A DNA stretch of 64,000 bases from Vibrio coralliilyticus (GCF_024449095.1 NZ_CP024627.1:2480001-2544000), one strand, 5' to 3'; positions 49,531 through 59,164 are shown, numbered from the stretch's first letter. The notes: generated by a model from the sequence alone, not told the origin. Program-made: numbers and translations.

Positions 49531-52074
49531 ATGGGTTCAAATCTGCTCAGAGGCGCCATCATCGCGGCGCTAGGGCTAAGCTACCAAGCGCACGCCTATG
49601 ATTGTGCTGGCTTGGCGGTTTGGGATAGCACTGCGGTCTACACATCCGGAGATCTAGTTCAGACATCCAACCATGCTTATCAAGCCAGTCATTGGACACA
49701 GGGCAATGACCCCGTCAGCAACTCCGGTGATTGGGAAGCATGGAAAGACCTTGGACAATGTGACACTGGCGGTGGTAACGCAGACCCAGAGGTATCCATA
49801 TCTTCTCCTGTTAATAATGCCGAGATCCCCGAAGGCACAGTCACCACGATACAGGCTTCCGCCAGTGATAGCGATGGCAACATCGCTCAAGTGGCGTTCC
49901 TGGTTGATGACCAGAACATTGCGACGGTCACACAAGCACCTTATCAAACAGATTGGACAGCGGTCGCAGGTACAACCACCATTTCTGTTATTGCCACTGA
50001 CAATGAAAACGCAACATCAGAAACGCAGATTGCAATCAGCGTCACCTTAGCTGGCGAACCGATTCCTCCTTCTGTCACTTTAACCAGCCCTTCAGGCAGC
50101 GAGCAATTGACGGAAGGCGATCTTCTCACATTAAGTGCTAATGCCTCCGACACAGATGGCAGTGTTGATAAAGTCGAGTTTTTTGTCGATGGACAATTGA
50201 TTGCCAGCGACACCTCCGCACCTTATGAAACCACGTGGACCTCAGTCAGTGGTACTCATAACTTCAAGGCCAAAGCGACAGACAACGACAACCAGACGAC
50301 TTCAACCCAAGAGGTATCACTGGTTGTCGCCAGCAGCGCAACAGGTGGCTGTGCTGGGCTACCAACCTATACCGCAGGCACCAGCTACAGTGCGGGTCAG
50401 TTGGTACAGAACCACAATCAAAAATACCGTTGTGACATTGCAGGTTGGTGCTCTTCAAGCTCCGCCTGGGCCTACGAACCAGGACAAGGAGACTATTGGG
50501 ATGAAGCCTGGACGGGGTTAGGCGCTTGTGCCGCTCCACCAGCGGTAACCATCACTAGCCCTAGTGACAATCAGATATTGCTTGCGGGTAGTACCGTCAG
50601 TTTCACTGCTGACGCTTCGGATTCTGATGGGACAGTAAGCCAAGTCGAATTCTTCGCAGGCAGTAACAGCCTCGGTGTAGTGACACAGCCGCCTTACACG
50701 GTGAGTTGGACAGCGACTCAAGTTGGCCTTAATAGCCTCAAAGCCATCGCGACAGACAATGAAAACAACACGGGCGAAGCGACGGTTTCGGTAACAGTCA
50801 GTGACCAAGATTTAGTGGTTGCATTGACATCGCCAACAGCGGGCCAAACCGTCGGGCTAGGTAAATCGGTCCAGTTTGCCGCCGATGCAACATCGCTGTC
50901 TGCCAACGTGACGCAGGTCGATTTCTTAGTGAACGGATCGATTGTCGGTACAGATATCACTGCACCATACAGCTATAACTGGACCGCAGGTGCGGTAGGT
51001 AGCTATACCGTTGCTGCCAAAGCCACAGACTCAGCCAATAGCGAGGTCACATCTGACGCAGCAACGATTACTGTCGTAGAGCAAACAGAGAAAACACATA
51101 AACTGATAGGTTACTGGCATAATTTCGTCAACGGAGCAGGTTGCCCTATGCGTTTGGCAGATATGTCTGATGCTTGGGACGTGATCGATATCGCCTTCGC
51201 TGATAATGATCGTAACAGCGATGGTACTGTGCACTTTAACCTATACTCAGGCGATATCCACAGCAGTTGTGCCGCGCTTAATCCAACTCAATTCAAGCAA
51301 GATATGGCAGCACTGCAAGCCAAAGGTAAAAAGTTCGTTCTCTCTCTTGGGGGAGCTGAGGGCACGATTACTCTAAATACTGATCAGGATGAAGCCAACT
51401 TTGTCTCTAGCTTGACTGACATCATCAAGGAATGGGGTTTCGATGGTCTTGATGTCGACTTGGAGAGTGGCTCAAATCTCGTTCATGGCTCGCAAATTCA
51501 GGCTCGTTTAGGCCGAGCACTATTGCAAATTGAGCAAAATATAGGTGGGGATATGTACCTGACTATGGCGCCAGAGCATCCTTATGTTCAAGGCGGATTC
51601 GTCGCTTACAGTGGTATTTGGGGCGCGTACATTCCGGTCATTAATGACACACGCAGTACACTAGATCTGCTCCACGTTCAGCTCTATAACAATGGCGGAT
51701 TGCCAAATCCTTACACACAAGGCAGTGCCGCTGAAGGCTCCGTTGATATGATGGTGGCTCAATCCAAAATGCTAATTGAAGGCTTTGAGTTAGCTAATGG
51801 CACTCAGTTTGCGCCGCTTCGAGATGATCAAGTCGCGATTGGTTTACCATCAGGTCCTAGCTCAGCAAACTCTGGGCAAGCGCCAACCCCAAATATTCTT
51901 GATGCGCTAGATTGCCTAACTAAAGGCACCAGCTGCGACTCAGTCATTCCTGCCTTTAATTATCCGAATTTTGCGGGCGTGATGACTTGGTCTATCAACT
52001 GGGATGAACACGATGGTTACATCTTCTCAGGCCCAGTTGGAGATAAGCTCACTCAGATGAATAATAGCCAGTAA
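49531..52074 (+). CDS. Secreted modular chitinase (GH18 with two CBM5/12 modules)
   Basis: Hydrolyses chitin outside the cell. The start at 49531 has AAGGAG 6-7 nt upstream; an earlier in-frame ATG (49489) is not supported. The 847 residues run: signal peptide 1-22 (QAHA cleavage), CBM5/12 about 23-77, two Ig-like repeats (about 84-268), second CBM5/12 about 273-331, two more Ig-like repeats (about 335-515) and a GH18 barrel from about 522. The GH18 core has SLGG and DGLDVDLE (638-645), in which Glu645 is the acid catalyst. Each CBM has Trp residues for chitin binding. It diverges from the NSS transporter. The enzyme is expected to export by the type II system. Confidence 0.93.
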   Translation: MGSNLLRGAIIAALGLSYQAHAYDCAGLAVWDSTAVYTSGDLVQTSNHAYQASHWTQGNDPVSNSGDWEAWKDLGQCDTGGGNADPEVSISSPVNNAEIPEGTVTTIQASASDSDGNIAQVAFLVDDQNIATVTQAPYQTDWTAVAGTTTISVIATDNENATSETQIAISVTLAGEPIPPSVTLTSPSGSEQLTEGDLLTLSANASDTDGSVDKVEFFVDGQLIASDTSAPYETTWTSVSGTHNFKAKATDNDNQTTSTQEVSLVVASSATGGCAGLPTYTAGTSYSAGQLVQNHNQKYRCDIAGWCSSSSAWAYEPGQGDYWDEAWTGLGACAAPPAVTITSPSDNQILLAGSTVSFTADASDSDGTVSQVEFFAGSNSLGVVTQPPYTVSWTATQVGLNSLKAIATDNENNTGEATVSVTVSDQDLVVALTSPTAGQTVGLGKSVQFAADATSLSANVTQVDFLVNGSIVGTDITAPYSYNWTAGAVGSYTVAAKATDSANSEVTSDAATITVVEQTEKTHKLIGYWHNFVNGAGCPMRLADMSDAWDVIDIAFADNDRNSDGTVHFNLYSGDIHSSCAALNPTQFKQDMAALQAKGKKFVLSLGGAEGTITLNTDQDEANFVSSLTDIIKEWGFDGLDVDLESGSNLVHGSQIQARLGRALLQIEQNIGGDMYLTMAPEHPYVQGGFVAYSGIWGAYIPVINDTRSTLDLLHVQLYNNGGLPNPYTQGSAAEGSVDMMVAQSKMLIEGFELANGTQFAPLRDDQVAIGLPSGPSSANSGQAPTPNILDALDCLTKGTSCDSVIPAFNYPNFAGVMTWSINWDEHDGYIFSGPVGDKLTQMNNSQ

Positions 52075-52078
52075 CGAC

Positions 52079-52100
52079 AAGAGCGCCATTTGGCGCTCTT
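52079..52100. terminator. Bidirectional terminator of the chitinase and YggN-like genes
   Basis: Perfect 9-bp stem AAGAGCGCC/GGCGCTCTT with a 4-nt loop, between convergent genes; T tracts are modest. Confidence 0.7.
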
Positions 52101-52114
52101 CTCTTATCTGAGGG

Positions 52115-52858
52115 TTAGATGGTAAAGACTTGATAATCTTTTAGCTGTGGAATTTTCTTATGCAATTCCTTCTCTTGCTCAGCCATGCTGTCAAGCGAAT
52201 CACAAAACTCTTGGCTCTGTTTCTCTACATCCACTGAGTGCGCCTCCAGTCTCTTCGCAATGCGCTCTTTCAGCTCACTCATAGTATCAGCCATCTCAGT
52301 CAGGTTCAGACCACCTTCCGCCTGCATCTTTTCAGACATCGCATTAAATGCACTGGTGATAAACTCTTCATTAAAGAGCTTCTTCGCACTTTCAAAGTCT
52401 TCCGTCCAAGTTTCGCGCAGTGAAGCAAAACTGTCTGCGGGCAAAATTAAATCACCATTCTGGTAATAACGAGCTTCAATATCAGCGTAAAACTGCTGCA
52501 TAGAAGCTTTGACGCTATCAAACGCCTCGGGGGCGTCGAAGCTTTGACCAACATCATCAATAATATCATTAGCCAGCGCTAAACCATCTTGAGCTATTTG
52601 TTTTGCTCGTGGTAGATAATCGTTCAAATTACTGCGATAGTCGGCAATAGCTTGCTGCTGAGAAGCATCAAGAGGGATCTCTTCACCATGAATGGTTAGG
52701 GTGTTTTCGGCATCGACAATCGCCGTATCACCGCCTTTCTGGTGGATTTCCAATGTTTTGTCATTAAGACGAATATCATTCTTCAAATCGACATTACATT
52801 GAGCAGCATACGCCTGACTCGCCACCAGTAACGAGATAGTAAATAGTCCGTATTTCAT
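52115..52858 (-). CDS. DUF2884 / YggN-family periplasmic protein
   Basis: A 247-residue protein with a Sec signal peptide (cleaved after AYA, near residue 18), then a mainly helical, acidic mature part. The pattern CNVDLKNDIRL at the start of the mature region, the central HGEEIPLDASQQQAIADYR segment and a C-terminal QEFCDSLDSMA with a second Cys fit the YggN family (E. coli YggN about 239). The two Cys may form a disulphide. Function is unknown. It lies 56 nt after the GreA/B-like gene on the same strand. Confidence 0.85.
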   Translation of the reverse strand: MKYGLFTISLLVASQAYAAQCNVDLKNDIRLNDKTLEIHQKGGDTAIVDAENTLTIHGEEIPLDASQQQAIADYRSNLNDYLPRAKQIAQDGLALANDIIDDVGQSFDAPEAFDSVKASMQQFYADIEARYYQNGDLILPADSFASLRETWTEDFESAKKLFNEEFITSAFNAMSEKMQAEGGLNLTEMADTMSELKERIAKRLEAHSVDVEKQSQEFCDSLDSMAEQEKELHKKIPQLKDYQVFTI

Positions 52859-52914
52859 TTTAATCTCACCGTATTGACTCTGGGTTACCCTAACAAAAAC
52901 TCACCCTAGTTGCG

Positions 52915-53391
52915 TCAAATTATTGTTTCTATCTCATAGAAAAAAGTGGTACTTCCCACTTGATACTCGACATCATCGCCCAACGACTTTCCTTTTAGAG
53001 CTCGACCGAGGGGAGAGTCAAAAGTCACTAACATGACTTCCTGATGTTGATGCTCTACCTTCAAGCCCCCAGCGCATGGAACAACAAAGAACCAACGACC
53101 GTTATCATCTAGATCAACAAGGCAAACTAACGTCCCCAATCCGACATATTCCGGCTGTACTGGTAGCTTTAGACCTGACATCACACTCAACTCTCGCTCA
53201 CACTCCTGAACACGCATTGCCTGTCCATGAGCGAGGTAAGACGCTTCTAATGCCAGCGTATCGTATTTATGTTCGGGCACAGTTTCTTCATCGGTCGCTG
53301 ACTCTATCGCTCGCTGGGTTGAGCTTTGAGCAACTTCAAGGGATTGTTGCATGGCAAGCCGTATGGTTTGCAGTAGCTCCGATTTATTCAT
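52915..53391 (-). CDS. GreA/GreB-family protein
   Basis: A 158-residue protein laid out like GreA: an N-terminal helical pair (about 1-75, predicted coiled coil) and a C-terminal globular FKBP-like domain (about 78-158) with VQPEYVGLGTLVCLVDLD and FDSPLGRALKGKSLGDDVEY, the last close to the SPLGxALxGKxxGD motif of Gre factors. The acidic tip residues needed for transcript cleavage are not clear, so a secondary-channel regulator without cleavage activity is possible. It is not the canonical greA or greB. Divergent from the RecQ-family gene. Confidence 0.82.
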   Translation of the reverse strand: MNKSELLQTIRLAMQQSLEVAQSSTQRAIESATDEETVPEHKYDTLALEASYLAHGQAMRVQECERELSVMSGLKLPVQPEYVGLGTLVCLVDLDDNGRWFFVVPCAGGLKVEHQHQEVMLVTFDSPLGRALKGKSLGDDVEYQVGSTTFFYEIETII

Positions 53392-53468
53392 ACTAAAATC
53401 ATGTTCCTTCCAGTCTAATGCCTCTAGAATACTACGTCAGACATTCTCGTCATACTGGTAACAGGCAA

Positions 53469-55406
53469 ATGCAGACATCAGGCAACCAAGAAATCATCGA
53501 TTCGACTCTACGTTCCACATTTGGTTTTGAACAGCTCAGAGATGGGCAATATACCGTGATAGACAAAGTCCTTAGTGGTCGATCCTGCGCGGCTATTTTC
53601 CCAACAGGTTCAGGAAAGTCATTATGCTATCAGCTGTCTGCCTTGTGCTTACCTCACCTGACTTTGGTCATTTCTCCACTGTTAGCGCTAATGAAAGATC
53701 AACTCGAATTTTTGCATAACAAGGGGATCTCGGCGGCGTCTCTTAACTCAAACCAAAGCCGAGAAGAAACGCAGAGTATCATGACAAAAGTGCGAAATGG
53801 GGAGATTAAGATCCTTATGGTGTCAGTCGAGCGACTAAAAAACGAACGATTTCGTCACTTTTTGTCTCAGCTTAGTATCTCGCAATTGGTTGTCGATGAG
53901 GCGCACTGTATCTCAGAATGGGGCCACAACTTTCGCCCTGACTACCTAAAGCTTCCTCAATTTCAACAAGAACTTTCTATTCCTCAAGTTCTCCTTTTAA
54001 CCGCGACGGCAACGCAAACGGTATTGGATGACATGAGTAAGAAATTCAACATTGCGCCTGAGGATATTACGGTAACAGGGTTTTATCGCCCCAACTTAGA
54101 TATTTCTGTTATCCCATGTAGTGAAGAAGAAAAAGATCAAACATTACTATCCATTTTCTGCGAAGCACAATCTTTACCCACCATCGTCTACGTGACTCAA
54201 CAAAACAGTGCTGAGCGTATTGCTAACCTACTCGCTGAGAAAGGTATTAAGGCTATGGCGTACCATGCAGGGCTAGACAGTAATAGCAGAGAACGTATCC
54301 AGCAAGACTTTATGGCCGGCCACACAGAGTGTATTGCCGCCACAATTGCATTTGGAATGGGAGTAGATAAATCTGATATCCGCCGCGTTATTCACTTTGA
54401 TCTACCCAAATCAATAGAGAACTATGCACAAGAAATCGGCCGAGCAGGACGAGACGGTAAATCCTCACAGTGCATTCTCCTCGCCAATGAAGATGGCGTG
54501 TCGACTCTGGAAAACTTTGTTTATGGTGACACACCAGAACACACAGAGATCCACAACGTCATCCAACAAACCATTTCGTCCACACCGAACTGGGAAGTGG
54601 TGATATCTCGCTTATCTTCAGAGAGCAACATTCGCCAACTACCACTAAAAACCTTGCTGGTGTATATGGAAATGGCAAACATCATCACGGCACAATACAG
54701 TTATTTTGCCGACTATCGCTTTAAATTCATTATGACCAAGCAAGACATCATTGCTCGTTTTGAGGGAGAGAGACGCCAGTTTACCGAGGCTTTGTTCAAC
54801 TGTTCAATTCAAGCGAGAACTTGGTGCCAAGTCGACTTTGAGGCATTATGGCAAAGCTACAATGGAGAACGCGCTCGTGCAGTCGCCGCATTGGATTATT
54901 TTCACCAAAACGGATGGATTGAGCTTGAAAGTAAATTGATGACGGAAGTTTATCGTGTCAACTCGCTCGAACAGTCGTTAGAACAAATAAGTGAACAGCT
55001 TTTCAATTTGTTTAAAGCAAAAGAAACCAGTGACGTTGAACGTATCCATAACCTGTTAAGTTTATTTAAATCTGAATCCTGTTTAAGTCACGCTTTAGCC
55101 AGTTATTTCTCTGATAATCAAGCTCCACATAAGTGTGGGCATTGCAGCGTATGCAGAAAAGAGCACCAAGAATGGCCAGCCAGTATTAGACCTAAGATCA
55201 AAAGTCAGGACATCACCAACTGGTTAAAGCCTTTACAACAAAAATCATCGTCCACATTATCTGATAACCTCAAAGCGAAATTTCTATGTGGTATCGCCAC
55301 ACCTTGGTTTACAAAAATCAAAGCTCGCAATATGGAAGGGTTTGGCCAACTTTCCTCTCACCCTTATCAACAGGTCATGGACGCAATCTCTAGCTATAAC
55401 AAATAA
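53469..55406 (+). CDS. RecQ-family ATP-dependent DNA helicase
   Basis: A 3'-5' superfamily 2 helicase of 645 residues. Motif 0/I: FGFEQLRDGQYTVI and FPTGSGKSLCYQL; motif II DEAHCISEWGHNFRPDY (aromatic-rich loop of RecQ); motif III LLLTATAT; motif VI QEIGRAGRDG. The zinc cluster is near the C-terminus (CLSHALASYF...CGHCSVCRK) rather than as compact as in RecQ, and an HRDC domain is not clear. It is more divergent than canonical RecQ, so it is probably a second paralogue. The start at 53469 (MQTSGNQE, AGG upstream) is preferred to an ATG at 53418. Confidence 0.9.
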   Translation: MQTSGNQEIIDSTLRSTFGFEQLRDGQYTVIDKVLSGRSCAAIFPTGSGKSLCYQLSALCLPHLTLVISPLLALMKDQLEFLHNKGISAASLNSNQSREETQSIMTKVRNGEIKILMVSVERLKNERFRHFLSQLSISQLVVDEAHCISEWGHNFRPDYLKLPQFQQELSIPQVLLLTATATQTVLDDMSKKFNIAPEDITVTGFYRPNLDISVIPCSEEEKDQTLLSIFCEAQSLPTIVYVTQQNSAERIANLLAEKGIKAMAYHAGLDSNSRERIQQDFMAGHTECIAATIAFGMGVDKSDIRRVIHFDLPKSIENYAQEIGRAGRDGKSSQCILLANEDGVSTLENFVYGDTPEHTEIHNVIQQTISSTPNWEVVISRLSSESNIRQLPLKTLLVYMEMANIITAQYSYFADYRFKFIMTKQDIIARFEGERRQFTEALFNCSIQARTWCQVDFEALWQSYNGERARAVAALDYFHQNGWIELESKLMTEVYRVNSLEQSLEQISEQLFNLFKAKETSDVERIHNLLSLFKSESCLSHALASYFSDNQAPHKCGHCSVCRKEHQEWPASIRPKIKSQDITNWLKPLQQKSSSTLSDNLKAKFLCGIATPWFTKIKARNMEGFGQLSSHPYQQVMDAISSYNK

Positions 55407-55409
55407 CCA

Positions 55410-56477
55410 TCAGAAGAAACTCAACTGTTTGCTCTGTTCCTCGGGCTTAAGCATCACGTTTAAGCCCAGTAAGCGAATCTCGCGACCGTTTTGGCGCTTA
55501 AGAATGTCACGTAATAACTCTTTGAAATAGTTCAACTCTAACTCGGGATGAATATGTTCAATCGTGGTCAGCTGAAAGTCAGCAAATTTGAGTTTAATCC
55601 CTTGCTTAATAATCGCCTTTTCGGGAGAGGCTTTGGTCAATCGTGTTTCTAGCTCTGGAAAAAGTTTATTTTCAATCACTTGCCAACACTCGTCGTAAGT
55701 AATGATATTTTCGCTAAAAGTCCGCTCGACACCAACGGATTTACGCTCTCGCTCGACCACCACCTCACGTTGATCAATACCATGGCTCTTTTTCCACAAA
55801 GACGCCCCTAAGCGACCAAAACGTAATAAAAGCTCTCGATAATCACCGTTTTTAATGTCTTCACAAGTATAAAAACCCGCTTGATGGAGTTTCTCGACAC
55901 TCACCTTCCCTACTCCGGGAATTTTTTCCAACGGCAGTTTGTCAACTTCCTGCTGAACTTTATCCGGTGGAATGACATACTGACCATTAGGTTTATTCAT
56001 ATCCGATGCCACCTTGGCCAGAAATTTTACCGGAGCCACTCCTGCTGACGCAGTCAACTGAAGCTCATTAAAGATATCGCGGCGAATGGCTTCTGCAATC
56101 AAAGTCGCCGACCCGTGGCATTGCATTGAATCCGTCACATCCAAGAACGCCTCATCCAAAGACAAAGGCTCAATGATCTCGGTATAGCGAGAGAAAATCT
56201 CTCGGATATGCTGAGAAGCCTGTTTATATACCTGCATCCTTCCCGGAACAACTAATAAATGCGGGCACAGCTTTAATGCTTGCCCTGTCGGCATGGCACT
56301 GCGTACACCAAACTTTCTCGCTTCATAGTTGCAAGTACTCAGAACACCACGTTGTTTCTCATGCCCCCCCACGGCTAAAGGATGCCCTTGATAGCTAGGG
56401 TTATCACGCATTTCCACTGCGGCATAGAAGCAGTCCATATCAACATGGATGATCTTTCTTACTTTTTCAGCGACCAT
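55410..56477 (-). CDS. dinB: DNA polymerase IV (Y family)
   Basis: Error-prone translesion polymerase. The 355 residues contain the catalytic Asp motifs HVDMDCFYAAVE and SLDEAFLDVTD, the NYEARKFGVRSAMP finger segment, HhH LPLEKIPGVGKVS, and the C-terminal clamp-binding QLSFF. E. coli DinB is 351. A LexA box lies 14 nt upstream of the start codon, so it belongs to the SOS regulon. Its 3' end meets the RecQ-family gene with only 3 nt between the stops and no terminator. Confidence 0.97.
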   Translation of the reverse strand: MVAEKVRKIIHVDMDCFYAAVEMRDNPSYQGHPLAVGGHEKQRGVLSTCNYEARKFGVRSAMPTGQALKLCPHLLVVPGRMQVYKQASQHIREIFSRYTEIIEPLSLDEAFLDVTDSMQCHGSATLIAEAIRRDIFNELQLTASAGVAPVKFLAKVASDMNKPNGQYVIPPDKVQQEVDKLPLEKIPGVGKVSVEKLHQAGFYTCEDIKNGDYRELLLRFGRLGASLWKKSHGIDQREVVVERERKSVGVERTFSENIITYDECWQVIENKLFPELETRLTKASPEKAIIKQGIKLKFADFQLTTIEHIHPELELNYFKELLRDILKRQNGREIRLLGLNVMLKPEEQSKQLSFF

Positions 56478-56490
56478 AGAAAAACGCCAA

Positions 56491-56510
56491 TACTGTACAT
56501 AAAAACAGTA
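56491..56510 (-). promoter_or_regulatory. LexA (SOS) box of dinB
   Basis: TACTGTACATAAAAACAGTA: CTGT-N8-ACAG core with matching flanks, as in E. coli SOS boxes. It lies directly upstream of dinB. Confidence 0.9.
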
Positions 56511-56633
56511 TAAACAATTATTAGATCAATCACCAACCTCTAAAATGAAAGAAGCACTTTTCCTTTTCTATAATAGAAGTATCAATATATACCGTTATGA
56601 TTAATTCATACACTGCGATAAAAAGGGAAACAG

Positions 56634-57851
56634 GTGAGCCATAAAGTGTTAGTTGTCGAAGACAGTCGTGCTTATCGCAACTATTTAACCCAGCAGTTGA
56701 GCGCCATAGGTTGTGATGTCATCGGATGTAAATCCTACGCAGAGACTCAGCAAGCACTGAATGAACATCGCAGTTTTCATTTTGCCGTACTCGATTACTG
56801 CTTACCAGACGCACAAGATGGCGAAGTAATCGATCTTGTCCTAGACAATCAGCAAAAGGTTATCGTATTAACCGCCACCTTTAACGAGAGTGTTCGTGAG
56901 CGTTTTATCGCTAAAGGCGTGATGGATTACCTGCTAAAGGACAGCATGGCGTCGGTTTCCTATCTTCTTCCACTTGCTCAGCGTCTAATGAATAACATTC
57001 ATCATCATGCGTTAGTCGTGGACGACTCCCTCACCGTGCGAAGACATGTAACACAGCTACTTGAGCATCAATACATACGCACAACTCAAGCACAAAATGG
57101 ATCAGAAGCGCTACATAAGCTCGCAGAAACACCCGATATCACTTTCATCATTACTGACCATGATATGCCCAGTAAAGACGGCATCGTAATGACGCGAGAG
57201 ATCAGGCAAATGTACGACAAAAACAGCTTGGCGATTCTCGGTTTATCTGGGAGTGAAGATAGAACCTTAACCGCAAGGTTTCTTAAAGCTGGAGCTAATG
57301 ATTTTTTACATAAGCCATTTAATCAGGAAGAATTCTTCTGCCGAGTAAACCAGTTGCTGGATATGAAGGAAGCGACTGATGAGCTGTATAAGCTTGCGAA
57401 TCAAGATACTTTAACGGGTCTATGGAATAGACGCTTTTTGTTTAGTCAATCCTGTACTGAAGGGAGTGCTAGATATATAGCCATGATTGACATTGACCAT
57501 TTCAAAGCGGTTAATGATACCTATGGTCACGATGGTGGCGATGCCGCCTTGAAAAGCATTGCACACACCCTAAAGGCTTATTTTCCACAGGATGTCGTAG
57601 TTCGATTTGGTGGGGAAGAGTTCTGCGTTCAGTCGTATTCCACTTTGGATGAGTTTATAACCCGGCTGGAAAAAATGCGCCAAAGCATTGAACAGTCCAT
57701 CATTCAGCATAATGGACAGGACATTACGTTGACTATCAGTATCGGGCTATGCAGTGTAGAAGGAACGCTAGAACAGCAAATAAAGATCGCTGATGACTGT
57801 CTGTATGTCGCCAAAAGACAAGGACGAAATCAGATCATAGCCACAGAATGA
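56634..57851 (+). CDS. Response regulator with two REC domains and a GGDEF domain (diguanylate cyclase)
   Basis: A 405-residue PleD-like protein, probably making cyclic di-GMP on phosphorylation. REC1 (residues about 4-120) has VVEDS and the phospho-Asp in AVLDYCLPD. REC2 (about 123-245) has VVDDS, IITDHDMP and HKPF. GGDEF (about 255-405) has the active-site GGEEF. The residue that starts the RxxD inhibitory site is Phe (FPQD before VVVRFGGEEF), so product inhibition at the I-site is probably lost. The start is GTG, with AAGGGA 6 nt upstream. No kinase gene is adjacent. Confidence 0.93.
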   Translation: MSHKVLVVEDSRAYRNYLTQQLSAIGCDVIGCKSYAETQQALNEHRSFHFAVLDYCLPDAQDGEVIDLVLDNQQKVIVLTATFNESVRERFIAKGVMDYLLKDSMASVSYLLPLAQRLMNNIHHHALVVDDSLTVRRHVTQLLEHQYIRTTQAQNGSEALHKLAETPDITFIITDHDMPSKDGIVMTREIRQMYDKNSLAILGLSGSEDRTLTARFLKAGANDFLHKPFNQEEFFCRVNQLLDMKEATDELYKLANQDTLTGLWNRRFLFSQSCTEGSARYIAMIDIDHFKAVNDTYGHDGGDAALKSIAHTLKAYFPQDVVVRFGGEEFCVQSYSTLDEFITRLEKMRQSIEQSIIQHNGQDITLTISIGLCSVEGTLEQQIKIADDCLYVAKRQGRNQIIATE

Positions 57852-57856
57852 TCAAA

Positions 57857-57874
57857 CCCGGAACGCACTCCGGG
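57857..57874. terminator. Weak bidirectional stem-loop
   Basis: 6-bp stem CCCGGA/TCCGGG between convergent genes; T tracts are poor, so the efficiency is doubtful. Confidence 0.45.
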
Positions 57875-57884
57875 CTTCTCGTCT

Positions 57885-58139
57885 CTAGGCAATACGGTCT
57901 TTTTCCCATGCTGCCAGCTTTTCCTCACGAGCAGCGAGCTTTTCTGCTCTCACGGCTTCACGAGCTTCGCGTTTTTTACGCGCATCACAGGGTTCAGGAC
58001 AGTTACACACCTTATCGACTCCAACCGCACCTAAACCGCCACAACTGCCTTTCACCACTTTCTTCTGGAAAATATAGCCAACAGACATGGCTGCGATCAC
58101 GGCAACGAAAATGCCGAAAGTAATCAGAAATGTACTCAT
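57885..58139 (-). CDS. nqrM: Na+-NQR maturation protein NqrM
   Basis: A small inner-membrane protein (84 residues) needed to assemble the NQR complex, probably supplying iron for the centre shared by NqrD and NqrE. One membrane segment (residues 4-22) is followed by conserved Cys residues (SCGG and CNCPEPC), then a charged helix rich in Lys, Arg and Glu. It follows apbE by 20 nt, the usual apbE-nqrM order. Confidence 0.94.
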   Translation of the reverse strand: MSTFLITFGIFVAVIAAMSVGYIFQKKVVKGSCGGLGAVGVDKVCNCPEPCDARKKREAREAVRAEKLAAREEKLAAWEKDRIA

Positions 58140-58159
58140 AATGACATGCTCACTCGGTA

Positions 58160-59164
58160 TTATTTGTTCATAAATGGCTTATACGCTTCCGATGCCATTT
58201 CTTTAAATCCATCTTTGGTTTTCACGATCATAAATACAGGGATATTATTCTCGTTGGCTATCTTCATTCCCTGCTCTTCACCAAGAACCATCAAGCCTGT
58301 AGCCAAACCATCAGCAGTCATCGAAGATTCGTCCAGTACAGTCACAGAGACGACTTTATGACGGATAGGTTTGCCCGTTTTAGGGTTGATGATATGCGAA
58401 TAACGTACACCATCACGCTCAAAATAGATACGGTAATCACCTGACGTGGCAATCGCCATATCGCCTGGTTCAATAATCTCTTGCACCGCTCGCTCATCAG
58501 CAGAAGGTTTTTCTATCGCAATGCGCCATTTCACCCCTTCTCGATTTACCCCTTTAAGTCGCATTTCACCACCGACTTCAACCATATAATTTTGAATACC
58601 CTGTGATTGAATATAGTCAGCAACGACATCAACCCCCCAACCTTTAGCAATGGTTGATAGGTCAACGTACAAGTCAGGAATATCTTTAGTGAGAGTATTC
58701 CCTTCAACCGTTAAATGTTGAATCCCTGTATTAGCTTTACGCGCAGCCAACTCTTCATCAGTAGGTACCACTTCAGGACGAGCTTCGGGGCCAAATCCCC
58801 ATAAGTTGACTAATGGACCAACAGTGACGTCAAGCGCACCTAAAGTAAGACCGTTTAAACGGATCGCTTCTTTCACCACCGTGGCTGTTTGAGGCGATAC
58901 TGTAAATGGCTCTGAAGTACGATCTTGATTAAAACGACTCAACTCAGAATCAGGCCGGTAGGTCGACATTTGCTCGTTCACTTCCTCAAGTAAACGGTCA
59001 ACCTCTGTCTGCAGTGCTTGCGGTGAAGGCACGCCTTCCTCTGAAATGTACTTAATATTGTAAGTCGTGCCCATTGTAGGACCACTGAGATGAACTTGCT
59101 CAACGGGCTTTTCACAGCCAGCAAGCACTAAAAGAGAAGCAAATACAACAAGCCACTTCTTCAC
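58160..59164 (-). CDS. apbE: FAD:protein FMN transferase (flavin transferase)
   Basis: A periplasmic-side lipoprotein that attaches FMN through phosphoester bonds to Thr in SGAT motifs of NqrB and NqrC. The lipobox LAGC gives Cys17 as lipid anchor. Mature motifs: SGPTMGTTYNIKY, DLSTIAKGWGVDVVADYI, VEVGGEMRLKG, and SSMTADGLATGLMVLG (magnesium site). The 334 residues fit the family. It stands between nqrF and nqrM; a terminator after nqrF may give it separate control. Confidence 0.96.
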   Translation of the reverse strand: MKKWLVVFASLLVLAGCEKPVEQVHLSGPTMGTTYNIKYISEEGVPSPQALQTEVDRLLEEVNEQMSTYRPDSELSRFNQDRTSEPFTVSPQTATVVKEAIRLNGLTLGALDVTVGPLVNLWGFGPEARPEVVPTDEELAARKANTGIQHLTVEGNTLTKDIPDLYVDLSTIAKGWGVDVVADYIQSQGIQNYMVEVGGEMRLKGVNREGVKWRIAIEKPSADERAVQEIIEPGDMAIATSGDYRIYFERDGVRYSHIINPKTGKPIRHKVVSVTVLDESSMTADGLATGLMVLGEEQGMKIANENNIPVFMIVKTKDGFKEMASEAYKPFMNK

